Made by a program: the position numbers and the translations under genes | Source of the DNA: Geobacter sp. UBA5730 | Lineage (GTDB): Bacteria; Desulfobacterota; Desulfuromonadia; Geobacterales; Pseudopelobacteraceae | Length of the DNA stretch: 64,000 nt | Assembly (NCBI GenBank): GCA_002419465.1 | Contig: DIGE01000002.1 | Span: forward strand, 1 to 64,000 | Direction of reading: 5' to 3' | The notes under the pieces: generated by a model | Told to the model about the DNA's origin: nothing | Databases searched by the model: none | Seen by the model: only the letters and a program-made list of their open reading frames with translations | Part shown: one piece after another, positions 48,892 to 57,932 of the stretch | Position numbering within the stretch: position 1 is the first letter of the stretch | How the letters are laid out: each line of letters starts with the position of its first letter

Positions 48892-51288
48892 ATGCCTGAA
48901 CCCTCCGGACATATCCAGGATCAGTCCTCCCTGACATACCTGCGCAAACTGGGTGACAATCTGCTGGATTCGATTGTCCGCCGCTTCTCCAATCCGGAGA
49001 CGGCCCGGCGCAACCGCTTCCTGCTGTTGTTGCTGACCTCGCTCTTCCTGACCCTGATCCTGCTCCCCAGCCAGCACCTGACGACGGCACGCTATCAACC
49101 GGGCGAAATCGCCGCCTCAGACATTCGCGCCACCCAGGATTATCTGCTGGAAGACAAAGAGTTGACCCGTCAACTGCGAGCCGAAGCCGAAAAAACAGCT
49201 CCAACGGTCTACACCTTCAGCGACCGGGTGGCTGACGACCACCTTTCAGCCATCTCGCGCGCCCTGCAAGTCATCCGGGGAAACCAGGGTAGACAGGCCG
49301 GCTCCGGCGGTGATCTGCGCAGCCTGTTGCTGCCAATCCTGGACACGCAGCTCTCCGATGCCGAGCTGCGTGCCTTGATCCGTGTCCGTAACGAAAAGTC
49401 CTTGCTGGCTGATTTGAACCGGCTTTTGACCACGCTCTACCATAATCGGATCGTCCTGGATGCCAGAGTGTTCCGCTCCGACACCCAACGGGGAGTGGAA
49501 CTGCAGGACAACGCAGGAGCTGTCGTGGGCAAGGTTGAAACCGGCGCTCCGTTCATGGAGATCGGCGATGCCCGTGCCTCACTGCACGGCAAACGTCTGT
49601 CCGGCCTGGGAGCCCCTGGCGATGCTCAGTTGATCTTGAACCTGGTGGCCAAGATCATGAAACCCAACCTGTACTCCAACCGTGAGGCCAGCGAGGCTCG
49701 CAAAAAAAGTGCGCTGGATGGTATCAGACCGGTGCTGTTCAAGGTCCAGAAAGGCGAGATGATCGTCCGGGTCGGGGAACGGGTAAGTCCTGAGCAAGCC
49801 CAAAAACTACAGATGATTTACCTGGCCAGCCATGGAGGGGTGACGTTTTCCACCGGCCTGGGAATCTTCGGTCTTGTGCTGCTACTGTTCTACTTCCCCT
49901 ACCGCTTTGCCTGCAAGAACATCCGCAAATTCAACCCAACCAACCGTGACATCCTGGCCATGGCGTTGCTGATTGTGGGGAATTTGTTTCTGTTTAAACT
50001 GGCTCTGCTGGTCTCCTCCAACATCGGCTCCGCCTTCCCGACCGTGGCGGCCGACTCCTACTACTACCTGTTCCCCTTTGCCGCCGGCGCCATGATGGTC
50101 CGCATCCTGCTCAACTCCGAGGTGGCACTGGTCTACTGCGCCATGATGGCGCCGCTCTTAGGCATCCTGTTCAATAGCAACATGTTTGTGATGGTCTATG
50201 CTCTACTGGGCAGCATCGTAGGTGCCCACGGAGTACGTCAATGCCAGGACCGCGGCGTAATCTACACCGCCGGTCTGAAGGTGATGGTGGTTAACCTGGC
50301 CATGGGGTTATGCTTTCAGACCCTGAACAATTCCCTGCTCTCGGTGCAGACACTCTATGTGGCCGTCTTTGCGGTGGTCGGAGCCCTGCTCTCCTCCATG
50401 CTGGTCTCAGCCTTCACCCCACTGTTTGAGACCCTGTTCCACTACACTACCAACATTAAACTGCTGGAACTGGCCAACCTCAACTCGCCGTTGCTGCGAG
50501 ACCTGATGGTCAAGGCTCCGGGCACCTATCATCACAGTGTGGTGGTCGGCAACCTGGTGGAGGCAGCGGCCGAGGCGATCGGCGCCAATCCCCTGCTGGC
50601 GCGGGTGGCAGCCTACTACCACGATATCGGCAAGACCGCAAAACCGCTTTACTTCATCGAAAACATGCACGGCGGAGAAAACCGTCATGACAAACTGTCA
50701 CCCCACATGTCGGCCCTGATCCTGATCTCCCACGTCAAGGAGGGAGAGGCGCTGGCCCGTGAAAAACGCCTGGGGCAACCAATCATAGACATCATTCGCC
50801 AGCACCACGGGACAACCCTGATCAAATTTTTCTATGAGAAAGCCAAGACGCAGGCCGAAAGCAGCGGACAGCAGGTAGATGCCCAGGAGTTCCGCTACCC
50901 CGGTCCCAAGCCCCAGACCCGCGAAGCCGGCCTGGTGATGCTGGCCGACGCTGTGGAAGCGGCTTCCCGCACGCTGATTAATCCCACCCCGGACCGAATC
51001 CAGGGAATGGTGCAGAAATTGATCAACCGAATATTCAGTGACGGCCAGCTGGATGAGTGTGAACTGACCCTGAAAAATCTGCACGAGATCGCCAAAAGCT
51101 TCAACCGGATCCTGTGCGCCATCTTTCACCACCGGATCGACTACCCGGAGGCGGTCCATAAAGGGACCAACGGAGGCAAAAAGCAGCATGCAGATTCAGG
51201 CAAGGAACTGCCAGAGAAGACACCGCACACCGCTCCGTCAGCTCAAAAAAACAGCGGTGACGATCTTAAACGCCTTGGGATGTCCTGA
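48892..51288 (+). CDS. 7TM-HD phosphohydrolase, PgpH-type c-di-AMP phosphodiesterase
   Basis: A 798-residue membrane protein of the 7TMR-HD family. An N-terminal helix (about 42-58) leads to an extracytoplasmic 7TMR-HDED domain (about 60-320), followed by seven helices (about 320-510) and a cytoplasmic HD domain with His577-Asp578 in YYHDIGKT and later QHHGTTLIKFFYEKA. Relatives such as Listeria PgpH hydrolyse c-di-AMP. The C-terminal 30 residues are low-complexity and Lys/Ser-rich. The 3' 101 nt also encode the start of ybeY in another frame. It heads the pgpH-ybeY-corC-lnt operon. Confidence 0.93.
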   Translation: MPEPSGHIQDQSSLTYLRKLGDNLLDSIVRRFSNPETARRNRFLLLLLTSLFLTLILLPSQHLTTARYQPGEIAASDIRATQDYLLEDKELTRQLRAEAEKTAPTVYTFSDRVADDHLSAISRALQVIRGNQGRQAGSGGDLRSLLLPILDTQLSDAELRALIRVRNEKSLLADLNRLLTTLYHNRIVLDARVFRSDTQRGVELQDNAGAVVGKVETGAPFMEIGDARASLHGKRLSGLGAPGDAQLILNLVAKIMKPNLYSNREASEARKKSALDGIRPVLFKVQKGEMIVRVGERVSPEQAQKLQMIYLASHGGVTFSTGLGIFGLVLLLFYFPYRFACKNIRKFNPTNRDILAMALLIVGNLFLFKLALLVSSNIGSAFPTVAADSYYYLFPFAAGAMMVRILLNSEVALVYCAMMAPLLGILFNSNMFVMVYALLGSIVGAHGVRQCQDRGVIYTAGLKVMVVNLAMGLCFQTLNNSLLSVQTLYVAVFAVVGALLSSMLVSAFTPLFETLFHYTTNIKLLELANLNSPLLRDLMVKAPGTYHHSVVVGNLVEAAAEAIGANPLLARVAAYYHDIGKTAKPLYFIENMHGGENRHDKLSPHMSALILISHVKEGEALAREKRLGQPIIDIIRQHHGTTLIKFFYEKAKTQAESSGQQVDAQEFRYPGPKPQTREAGLVMLADAVEAASRTLINPTPDRIQGMVQKLINRIFSDGQLDECELTLKNLHEIAKSFNRILCAIFHHRIDYPEAVHKGTNGGKKQHADSGKELPEKTPHTAPSAQKNSGDDLKRLGMS

Positions 51289-51673
51289 GAACACGGAACT
51301 GTCCATCTCGATTGTCGGCGACCGAGCCATACACCGCCTTAATCGTGAGTACCTCGGCAAGGATCGTCCCACCAACGTGATCTCCTTCTCGTTACAGGAG
51401 GGAGCCTTTGGTCACCTCTCTCCTGCCTTGGGCGATGTGGTCATCTCGGCCGACACGGCAGCCCGTGAGGCTGAAGCAGCTGAGGTCAGCAGCTGGGAGC
51501 GGGTAGCATTCCTGTTGCTACACGGCATCCTGCACCTGACAGGCTATGACCACGAGCGAAGCGGCGAGGCCGAAGCCCGCCGGATGGTAAAAAAAGAGAA
51601 AGAATTGTATACCCTGCTTGTAGAAGCAGGCTTAACGAAAATCAGCGAAGGAGCCGGAAGTGGAAGAAGGTAG
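51188..51673 (+). CDS. ybeY: Endoribonuclease YbeY (rRNA maturation)
   Basis: A 161-residue UPF0054 metallo-RNase acting in 16S rRNA 3' maturation and ribosome quality control. The zinc motif HGILHLTGYDH places ligands at His112, His116 and His122; GKDRPTNVISFSL and LGDVVIS precede it as in the family. The start at 51188 gives the usual N-terminus (QIQARNCQRR...) but lies 101 nt inside the upstream 7TM-HD gene, an unusually long overlap. It overlaps the CBS-domain gene by 14 nt. Confidence 0.95.
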   Translation: MQIQARNCQRRHRTPLRQLKKTAVTILNALGCPENTELSISIVGDRAIHRLNREYLGKDRPTNVISFSLQEGAFGHLSPALGDVVISADTAAREAEAAEVSSWERVAFLLLHGILHLTGYDHERSGEAEARRMVKKEKELYTLLVEAGLTKISEGAGSGRR

Positions 51674-52526
51674 TCAAAGCGGCAGTTCACGCAAGGGATC
51701 GGGTCTGTTCGGCATGATGACCCGCCTGGTAAGTGGACGCCACCGGGTAACTGAGGAAGAGATTCAAGAACTGATCGAGGCTGGCGAGGAAGAAGGGATC
51801 GTTGGCGGCGAAGAGCGCGAAATGATTCGCGCCATCTTTGCCCTGGACTCCACCATGGTGCGCGAAATCATGGTGCCCCGCACTGAAATCGCCTGTATCA
51901 GCGCCGAGGCATCGGTCCGCGAAACCCTGGACGCCATCATTGCCTGCGGTCACTCACGTATCCCGGTCTACGAAGGTACCGTGGACAATATCACCGGTCT
52001 GCTGTACGCCAAAGACCTGCTCAAGTGCTGGGGCATGGATGATGACGCCATCCGGGTCGGCGATCTGATGCATCCCCCCTACTTTATTCCCGAAAGCAAG
52101 AATCTGGAGGAACTGCTCCAGGAATTCAAAAAGAAGCGGGTCCACCTGGCAATCGTCATTGATGAATATGGCGGCACCTCCGGCCTGGTCACCATTGAAG
52201 ACCTGTTGGAACAGATCGTGGGTGACATTCAGGATGAGTACGATATGGAGGAAGAGCTGTTTGCTCTCAACAGCGATGGCACCCTGACAGCCGACGGGCG
52301 ACTGCCGATCGAAGAACTGGAAGAATTGTTTGATATCAGCATCGAACGGGATCAGTTTGATACGGTGGGGGGGCTGGTGTTCCACCTGGCAGGCACCATC
52401 CCGTCGATTGGCGATATTATCGAAGGTGACGGCCTGCTGATCACCGTACTGGATGCCGACCCCCGTCGCCTCAAACGTGTCCTGATCGCCCGTCACAACG
52501 ATCAACAGGGATCCGCCAGTCCGTGA
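51660..52526 (+). CDS. CorC/HlyC-type CBS-domain protein
   Basis: A 288-residue soluble member of the CorC/YbeX family. Order: a short N-terminal region, an acidic helical segment (VTEEEIQELIEAGEEEG), two CBS domains (about 70-195; MVPRTEIACISAEASVRETLD, GHSRIPVYEGTVDNITGLLYAKDLL in pieces) and a C-terminal transporter-associated domain (about 210-285). CorC homologues affect Mg2+/Co2+ resistance; the ybeY-corC-lnt order is conserved across Proteobacteria. Start is GTG with AAGGAG 8 nt upstream. Confidence 0.93.
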   Translation: MEEGSQSGSSRKGSGLFGMMTRLVSGRHRVTEEEIQELIEAGEEEGIVGGEEREMIRAIFALDSTMVREIMVPRTEIACISAEASVRETLDAIIACGHSRIPVYEGTVDNITGLLYAKDLLKCWGMDDDAIRVGDLMHPPYFIPESKNLEELLQEFKKKRVHLAIVIDEYGGTSGLVTIEDLLEQIVGDIQDEYDMEEELFALNSDGTLTADGRLPIEELEELFDISIERDQFDTVGGLVFHLAGTIPSIGDIIEGDGLLITVLDADPRRLKRVLIARHNDQQGSASP

Positions 52527-54106
52527 TCGGGCCCGAGACACCACCCCATCCTCAACCACCATTGAGTCAGCGGCGAGCCCTGCTGTTGGCGCTGCTGTCT
52601 GGTCTGTTGATCGCCCTCTCCTTCCCGCTGCCCGGCTGGTCGCCTCTAGCCTGGATCGCCCTGATTCCGTTGCTGATCGCCCTGGAGGGCCAATCATCTC
52701 GCTCGGCCTTCAGGCTGGGGTTTGTTACCGGTCTCTGCGCCTATGCCGGCCTGCTCTACTGGGTAATCATCGTGATGACCGACTACGGCCACCTGCCCCT
52801 GTTTGCCAGTATTCCGCTCTGGCTGTTGCTGTCTGCCTGGCTGGCTCTGTTCTACGGCCTGGCCTCCTGGACCGCCGTCCTGGGCAAGCAACAGGGGGTC
52901 AAATGGGTGCTGCTGCTTCCCTTGGTCTGGGTGGGGGCAGACTACCTGCGCAGCATGCTGCTGACCGGCTTTCCCTGGACCATGCTGGGGCACTCCCAGT
53001 ACCGGCTGCTGCCCCTGATTCAGGTGGCTGACATCACGGGCGTCTACGGCATTACCGCTCTGATTGTGCTGGCTAATGCGGTCTTTTACCGGATCATGCG
53101 TGCCCTGGCCGGTGCTCAGGTGCCGTATCCGGCTAAAAGCGCCATTACGCTGGTGCTGTTCATGGCAGCCGTCTTCTGGTATGGCTTCCACCGCCTGAAC
53201 AGCCCCTTGCCAGAAAAACCACCCCTCAGAGTGGCTCTGATCCAGGGCAACATTGATCAATCAAACAAGTGGTCTCCGGCCTTCCGGGAAGCAACCCTGG
53301 ACATCTACAGCTCCCTCTCCAGACAGGCAGCAGATCGTGGCCCGGTGGACCTGGTGGTCTGGCCAGAAAGCGCCGCCCCGTTCTTTTTTCAGGACGAAAC
53401 ACCGGCCGCGAACCGCATCCGTACGCTGACCCGCGAGCTTAACGCATCATTGCTGTTCGGCAGTCCAGCCACTGAAATCAGGAACGGCAAACTGGCCTAT
53501 CTCAACAGCGCCTTCCTGCTGGACCGTAACGGCAACCTGCTGGGACGCAGCGACAAGACCCACCTGGTGCCGTTCGGCGAGTACGTGCCTCTGGCACGGT
53601 TATTTCCCTTTGTACACAAACTGGTGCATGGCATCGGTGATTTTGTACCGGGAAAACAGATTCAGCCGCTTGAACCGGGTGGCGCACCACTGGGGGTGCT
53701 GGTCTGTTACGAGGCGATTTTTCCCGAAATGGGCCGGGCTCATGTCAACAGCGGTAGCCGCGTACTGGTCAATATCACCAATGATGCCTGGTTCGGCCGT
53801 TCCTCAGCCCCCTATCAACACCTCTCCATGGCGGCCTTCCGTGCCGTGGAGACCCGCACCCCGCTCATTCGGGCCGCCAACACCGGTATCACCTCGATTG
53901 TTGACCAGAACGGCCATATCAAAGGGATGACCTCACTTTTCAAGGAAGCGGTCATGCTGGGCGAGGTGGTCCCCGGCTCGGCAGATGCGCCCTATCTGCG
54001 GATCGGTGATCTGTTTGCCCAAGGCTGTCTGGGACTATCTGGCCTGATCCTGCTAGTACCATGGTGGCGACAGCGCAGACGACAACCGACGCCACAAACC
54101 CCTTGA
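52523..54106 (+). CDS. lnt: Apolipoprotein N-acyltransferase
   Basis: An inner-membrane enzyme of 527 residues that adds the third acyl chain to lipoproteins. Several N-terminal helices (about 15-215) precede a periplasmic nitrilase-like domain with the catalytic triad Glu282 (VVWPESAAP), Lys345 (SDKTHLVPFGEYVP) and Cys395 (VLVCYEAIFPE). One C-terminal helix (about 490-515) returns to the membrane. It overlaps corC by 4 nt. It would mature lipoproteins such as the NlpC/P60 protein encoded at 55289. Confidence 0.96.
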   Translation: MIGPETPPHPQPPLSQRRALLLALLSGLLIALSFPLPGWSPLAWIALIPLLIALEGQSSRSAFRLGFVTGLCAYAGLLYWVIIVMTDYGHLPLFASIPLWLLLSAWLALFYGLASWTAVLGKQQGVKWVLLLPLVWVGADYLRSMLLTGFPWTMLGHSQYRLLPLIQVADITGVYGITALIVLANAVFYRIMRALAGAQVPYPAKSAITLVLFMAAVFWYGFHRLNSPLPEKPPLRVALIQGNIDQSNKWSPAFREATLDIYSSLSRQAADRGPVDLVVWPESAAPFFFQDETPAANRIRTLTRELNASLLFGSPATEIRNGKLAYLNSAFLLDRNGNLLGRSDKTHLVPFGEYVPLARLFPFVHKLVHGIGDFVPGKQIQPLEPGGAPLGVLVCYEAIFPEMGRAHVNSGSRVLVNITNDAWFGRSSAPYQHLSMAAFRAVETRTPLIRAANTGITSIVDQNGHIKGMTSLFKEAVMLGEVVPGSADAPYLRIGDLFAQGCLGLSGLILLVPWWRQRRRQPTPQTP

Positions 54107-54164
54107 CCTGTCCCCCCTGATCGGACGATAGTAAGCTTCGTTTAACAAACCTGCAGGAGACCCC

Positions 54165-55284
54165 ATGTACCGCGAAGAAACCGCACTACTCGACGACCTG
54201 TCCGGTCGCATCACCTCCCTCCGGAGGTCTCTTTGACCTCGACCGCAAGCGGGAGGAGCTACAGGAGTTGGATGCCCGTATTGCAGCCCCCGGTTTCTGG
54301 GATGACCCCACCGGCTCACAAGAGGTCTTAAGAACCCGCACCTTCCTCGAAAAACTGCTGCTAAGCTGGGATTCACTGACCCGTCAGGCCGACGATGTCC
54401 GGGTGATGATCGAGTTGGGTGAGGAGGCTGCAGATCAGGCCACCCTGGCAGAGGTCCACGAGATGAACCAGCGTCTCCGGCTGGGGGTTGAGGCCGCCGA
54501 ATTTCAACGGATGCTGTCCGGTCCCCACGACAAAAACGGCTGCTTTGTCTCGGTCAACTCCGGCGCTGGCGGCACCGAGTCCCAGGATTGGGCCGAGATG
54601 CTGCTACGGATGCTGCTGCGCTATTGCGAGAAAAAAGGCTGGAAAACCGTGATCACCGACTACCTGGATGGTGAAGAGGCCGGCCTGAAATCAGCGACCT
54701 TCGCGGTCAGCGGAGAGTTCGCCTACGGCCACCTGAAAGCCGAGGCCGGTGTGCACCGTCTGGTGCGGCTATCCCCCTTTGACAGTAACAACCGCCGCCA
54801 CACCTCCTTTGCATCGGTGTTCGTGTTTCCTGAGATCGAAGAGGAGGAGATCGATATCCGCATCTCGGAATCGGACCTGCGGGTGGACACCTACCGTTCC
54901 AGCGGGGCCGGTGGCCAGCACGTCAACACCACCGACTCGGCGGTGCGGATCACCCACCTCCCCACCAACACCGTAGTGGCCTGCCAGAGTGAGCGCAGCC
55001 AGATCCTGAACCGCGCCACCGCCATGAAGGTGCTGCGGGCCAAGCTCTATGAACGTGAACTTGCCGATCGCAACAGCAAGGCCGCCGAGATCGCCGGTGA
55101 GAAGAAGGAGATCGGCTGGGGCAGCCAGATACGTTCCTACGTGCTGCACCCCTACAAGATGGTCAAGGATCTGCGGACCGGGGTGGAGTCGGGCAACCCG
55201 GATGCCGTGCTGGACGGGGCGCTGGATGACTTTGTGATCCCGTTTCTGATGGGCGTGCGACGCGATGTCAAGGATGAGGATTAA
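54165..55284 (+). CDS. prfB: Peptide chain release factor 2, +1 programmed frameshift
   Basis: RF2, 372 residues, releasing peptides at UGA and UAA. Translation starts at ATG 54165, meets an in-frame TGA at 54234-54236, and must shift +1 so that GAC (54235) follows the CTT codon 23. The shift site CTTTGAC and the internal Shine-Dalgarno-like CGGAGG just upstream are the classical autoregulatory signal. Downstream, the SPF anticodon-like motif (VRLSPFDSNNRRHTSF) and GGQ at 249-251 (GAGGQHVNTTDSAVR) are intact. The coordinates cover both segments: 54165-54233 and 54235-55284. Confidence 0.97.
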
Positions 55285-55288
55285 GACT

Positions 55289-56158
55289 ATGCAACGATAT
55301 GGACATCTGCTGGTGATTGCCGTCCTGCTGTCCGGCCTGAACGCTGCCACCGGTTGCGCCACGCCAGCCGGCAACCGTGGCAACACAAGTCTGACCGGCA
55401 CCGGCGTCAAGTATGGCAAGGGAGTCAACCGGCTGGGCCATGCCATCCAGATGGGCGCTTTTTCTGAGGTAAAAAACGCCGAACGATTCACCGCCATGCT
55501 GCAAGCCAAAGGGATCGAGGCGTTCTACTTCCGCAAGGACACAGGCATCTACGCGGTGCGCTTCGGCGATTTCCCCAGCAAGGCAAAGGCCCGGGCAGCG
55601 GCTCAACGACTGGTCCACGACGGCCTGATCAACAGCTACTACATTGCGCCGCCCAACGAGGTGGTCTTTACCTCGCCCAAACCGGTACGTGGCAGCACCG
55701 ACACCCGTCTCCCCTCCTATCAGGCGGCAAAACCGCCGGAGATCCAAGAGCCACGGCCTGCCAGCAAACCCGGCGTCGAGCGTGATATGGGCTTCATCGC
55801 TGCCCGTACCGCCGAGCGGTTTGTGGGGATCCCTTACCAGTGGGGCGGTGACACCGTGGTGGAGGGGCTGGATTGCAGCGGTTTTGTGCGGGCGGTCTAC
55901 AACCTGTGCGGAGTCAGCATTCCCCGCACCTCGCGGGAACAATACAAGGCCGGTTCGCCGATTGCCAAGGATGACCTGAAGGATGGCGACCTGATCTTTT
56001 TCGGCGCGTCCGAGACATCCATCAACCATGTCGGTATCTATGTCGGCAACGGCAAGTTCGTCCACGCTCCCAAACGGGGTGAGGATATCAAGACCGCCGC
56101 CATTGACGAATCCTATTTCGAACGTCGCTTTGTCGGTGCACGACGTTATTTCCACTAA
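55289..56158 (+). CDS. SPOR and NlpC/P60 domain lipoprotein
   Basis: A 289-residue predicted lipoprotein peptidoglycan hydrolase. The signal peptide has a lipobox ending at AATGC (about Cys23). A SPOR-like domain follows (about 50-125; AIQMGAFSEVKNAERFTAMLQAKG, in part), then a linker, then NlpC/P60 with catalytic Cys196 (LDCSGFVRAVYNLCG), His247 (NHVGIYVG) and His259 (FVHAP). SPOR domains bind denuded glycan at division sites. The start at 55289 follows GAGG within the prfB end; an in-frame ATG at 55265 would lose a proper signal peptide. Confidence 0.92.
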   Translation: MQRYGHLLVIAVLLSGLNAATGCATPAGNRGNTSLTGTGVKYGKGVNRLGHAIQMGAFSEVKNAERFTAMLQAKGIEAFYFRKDTGIYAVRFGDFPSKAKARAAAQRLVHDGLINSYYIAPPNEVVFTSPKPVRGSTDTRLPSYQAAKPPEIQEPRPASKPGVERDMGFIAARTAERFVGIPYQWGGDTVVEGLDCSGFVRAVYNLCGVSIPRTSREQYKAGSPIAKDDLKDGDLIFFGASETSINHVGIYVGNGKFVHAPKRGEDIKTAAIDESYFERRFVGARRYFH

Positions 56159-56172
56159 GCAGGAGCCTGACC

Positions 56173-57414
56173 ATGGCAGTTATCAGACCGTTCCAAGCAC
56201 TCCGCCCGCCGATCCACCTGGCCTCTCTGGTGGCGGCCCTGCCCTATGACGTGATGGATGTGGAGGAAGCCCGCAGCATGGCCGGGGCCAATGCCGATTC
56301 ATTCCTGCATATTTCCCGCCCTGAGATCGACCTGCCGGCAACGGTGGATCCCCATGACGAAGAGGTGCATCGCCAGGGCAAGCAGAATCTGGATGCATTC
56401 CTGAACCGGCGGGTTCTGCTGCAGGATCCGGCCCCCTGTTACTATATCTACCGTCAGCGGATGGGCGCCATTGTCCAGACCGGCCTGGTGGCTTGTGCCG
56501 CCGTGGACGATTATCAGTCCGGCGTGATCAAGAAACATGAGCATACCCGGGCCGACAAGGAAGAGGATCGGGTCAAGCATATCGCCACCCTGGATGCCAA
56601 CGACGAGCCGGTCTTCTACATCTTTCGCAGCAATCCTGCCGTGGAGGAGATTCTGGCCAGCGCCGTGTATGAACCGCCGGAGTATCATTTTACCACCCCG
56701 GACGGGGTTTCCCACAGCCTGTGGGTGGTGGCTGATCAGGCCCTGATTACCCATCTGACCGGTCTGTTTGCCGAGATCCCCACCCTGTACGTAGCTGACG
56801 GTCATCATCGCAGTGCTGCGGCAGCACGGGTACGTGACCTGCGCAAGGCAGCCAACCCCGCCCATACCGGTGATGAGGAGTACAACTTCTTTCTGACCGT
56901 GATCTTCCCGGAGAGTCAGCTGAACATCATGCCGTATAACCGGGTGGTCAAAGACCTGCAGGGTCGTTCTGCAGCCGAATTTCTGAAGGCGCTGGAACCG
57001 GTCTTTGATATGAGCCCTGTACCTGCGGCGGTCAGCCCCACTGCGCGGCACAGCTTCGGCATGTACCTGGCCGGCGCCTGGTATCGCTTGCAGGCAAAAC
57101 CCAATCTGTTTGACGAAGATTCAACCGTTTCGCGACTGGATGTCTCAATCCTGCAGAACCATCTGCTGCACCCAATTCTGGGAATAGAAAATCCACGTAC
57201 CGACAAACGGATCAGTTTTGTCGGGGGCATCCGCGGGGTTCAAGAGCTGGAGCGACTCGTAACTGGCGGTGAATACGCCGTGGCCTTTTCGATGTACCCC
57301 ACCGCCATCTCCGAGCTGATGGATCTGGCGGACGATGACCAGATCATGCCACCGAAATCCACCTGGTTTGAGCCGAAGCTGCGCAGTGGCCTGTTCGTTC
57401 ACCTGTTGTCGTAA
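56173..57414 (+). CDS. DUF1015 protein
   Basis: A 413-residue DUF1015 protein. Family segments are visible: VIRPFQALRPP at the N-terminus, LPYDVMDVEEARSMA, VIKKHEHTRADKEEDRVKH (about 117-135), ADGHHRSAAAARV (about 208-220) and FLTVIFPESQLNIMPYNRVV. The basic and His-rich motifs suggest a nucleotide- or phosphate-binding enzyme; no activity is proven, although some relatives are annotated as kinases. It starts 14 nt after the lipoprotein gene with CAGGAG upstream. Confidence 0.9.
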   Translation: MAVIRPFQALRPPIHLASLVAALPYDVMDVEEARSMAGANADSFLHISRPEIDLPATVDPHDEEVHRQGKQNLDAFLNRRVLLQDPAPCYYIYRQRMGAIVQTGLVACAAVDDYQSGVIKKHEHTRADKEEDRVKHIATLDANDEPVFYIFRSNPAVEEILASAVYEPPEYHFTTPDGVSHSLWVVADQALITHLTGLFAEIPTLYVADGHHRSAAAARVRDLRKAANPAHTGDEEYNFFLTVIFPESQLNIMPYNRVVKDLQGRSAAEFLKALEPVFDMSPVPAAVSPTARHSFGMYLAGAWYRLQAKPNLFDEDSTVSRLDVSILQNHLLHPILGIENPRTDKRISFVGGIRGVQELERLVTGGEYAVAFSMYPTAISELMDLADDDQIMPPKSTWFEPKLRSGLFVHLLS

Positions 57415-57467
57415 GAAGCGGTCTTTTTCCGTGATAGCTGCGTAAGTCTTCTGGAGGGTTGTGCTTT

Positions 57468-57932
57468 ATGCGTTACTGGCTCTTCAAGTCGGAACCGTCC
57501 TGTTTCTCCTTCCAGGACCTGCGGAACCGTCCCAACGCCACCGAGCACTGGGACGGCGTACGCAACTTCCAGGCTCGCAACTTCCTGCGGGACGATATCA
57601 AAACTGGCGACCGGGTGCTGTTCTACCACAGCTCTATCCCGGAACCGGCCATCGTGGGGCTCTGCACGGTGATGCGGCAGGGTTACCCGGACCATACCGC
57701 CCTCGATCCGGCCAGCGATCACTTCGATCCCAAGGCCTCCCCTGACAAACCGGTTTGGTACATGGTGGACGTACAGGCCGACCAGCCGTTACCGCACGCA
57801 GTACCACTGGCAGTGATCCGCCAGCACCCCCTGCCTGGCGACATGCCGCTGCTCAACCGCAGCCGGCTTTCGATTCAACCGCTCACCTCAGAGCAGTACC
57901 ATATTCTGATTCAGCTGGGAGGCCTGTCATGA
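57468..57932 (+). CDS. EVE-domain protein
   Basis: A 154-residue EVE (PUA-like) domain protein: RYWLFKSEPSCFSFQDL, then WDGVRNFQARNFLRDDIKTGDRVLFYHS and KPVWYMVDV. EVE domains bind modified bases in RNA or DNA; in bacteria they are often encoded alone. The start at 57468 follows TGGAGGG by 9 nt. It overlaps the next gene by 4 nt (ATGA). Confidence 0.9.
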   Translation: MRYWLFKSEPSCFSFQDLRNRPNATEHWDGVRNFQARNFLRDDIKTGDRVLFYHSSIPEPAIVGLCTVMRQGYPDHTALDPASDHFDPKASPDKPVWYMVDVQADQPLPHAVPLAVIRQHPLPGDMPLLNRSRLSIQPLTSEQYHILIQLGGLS

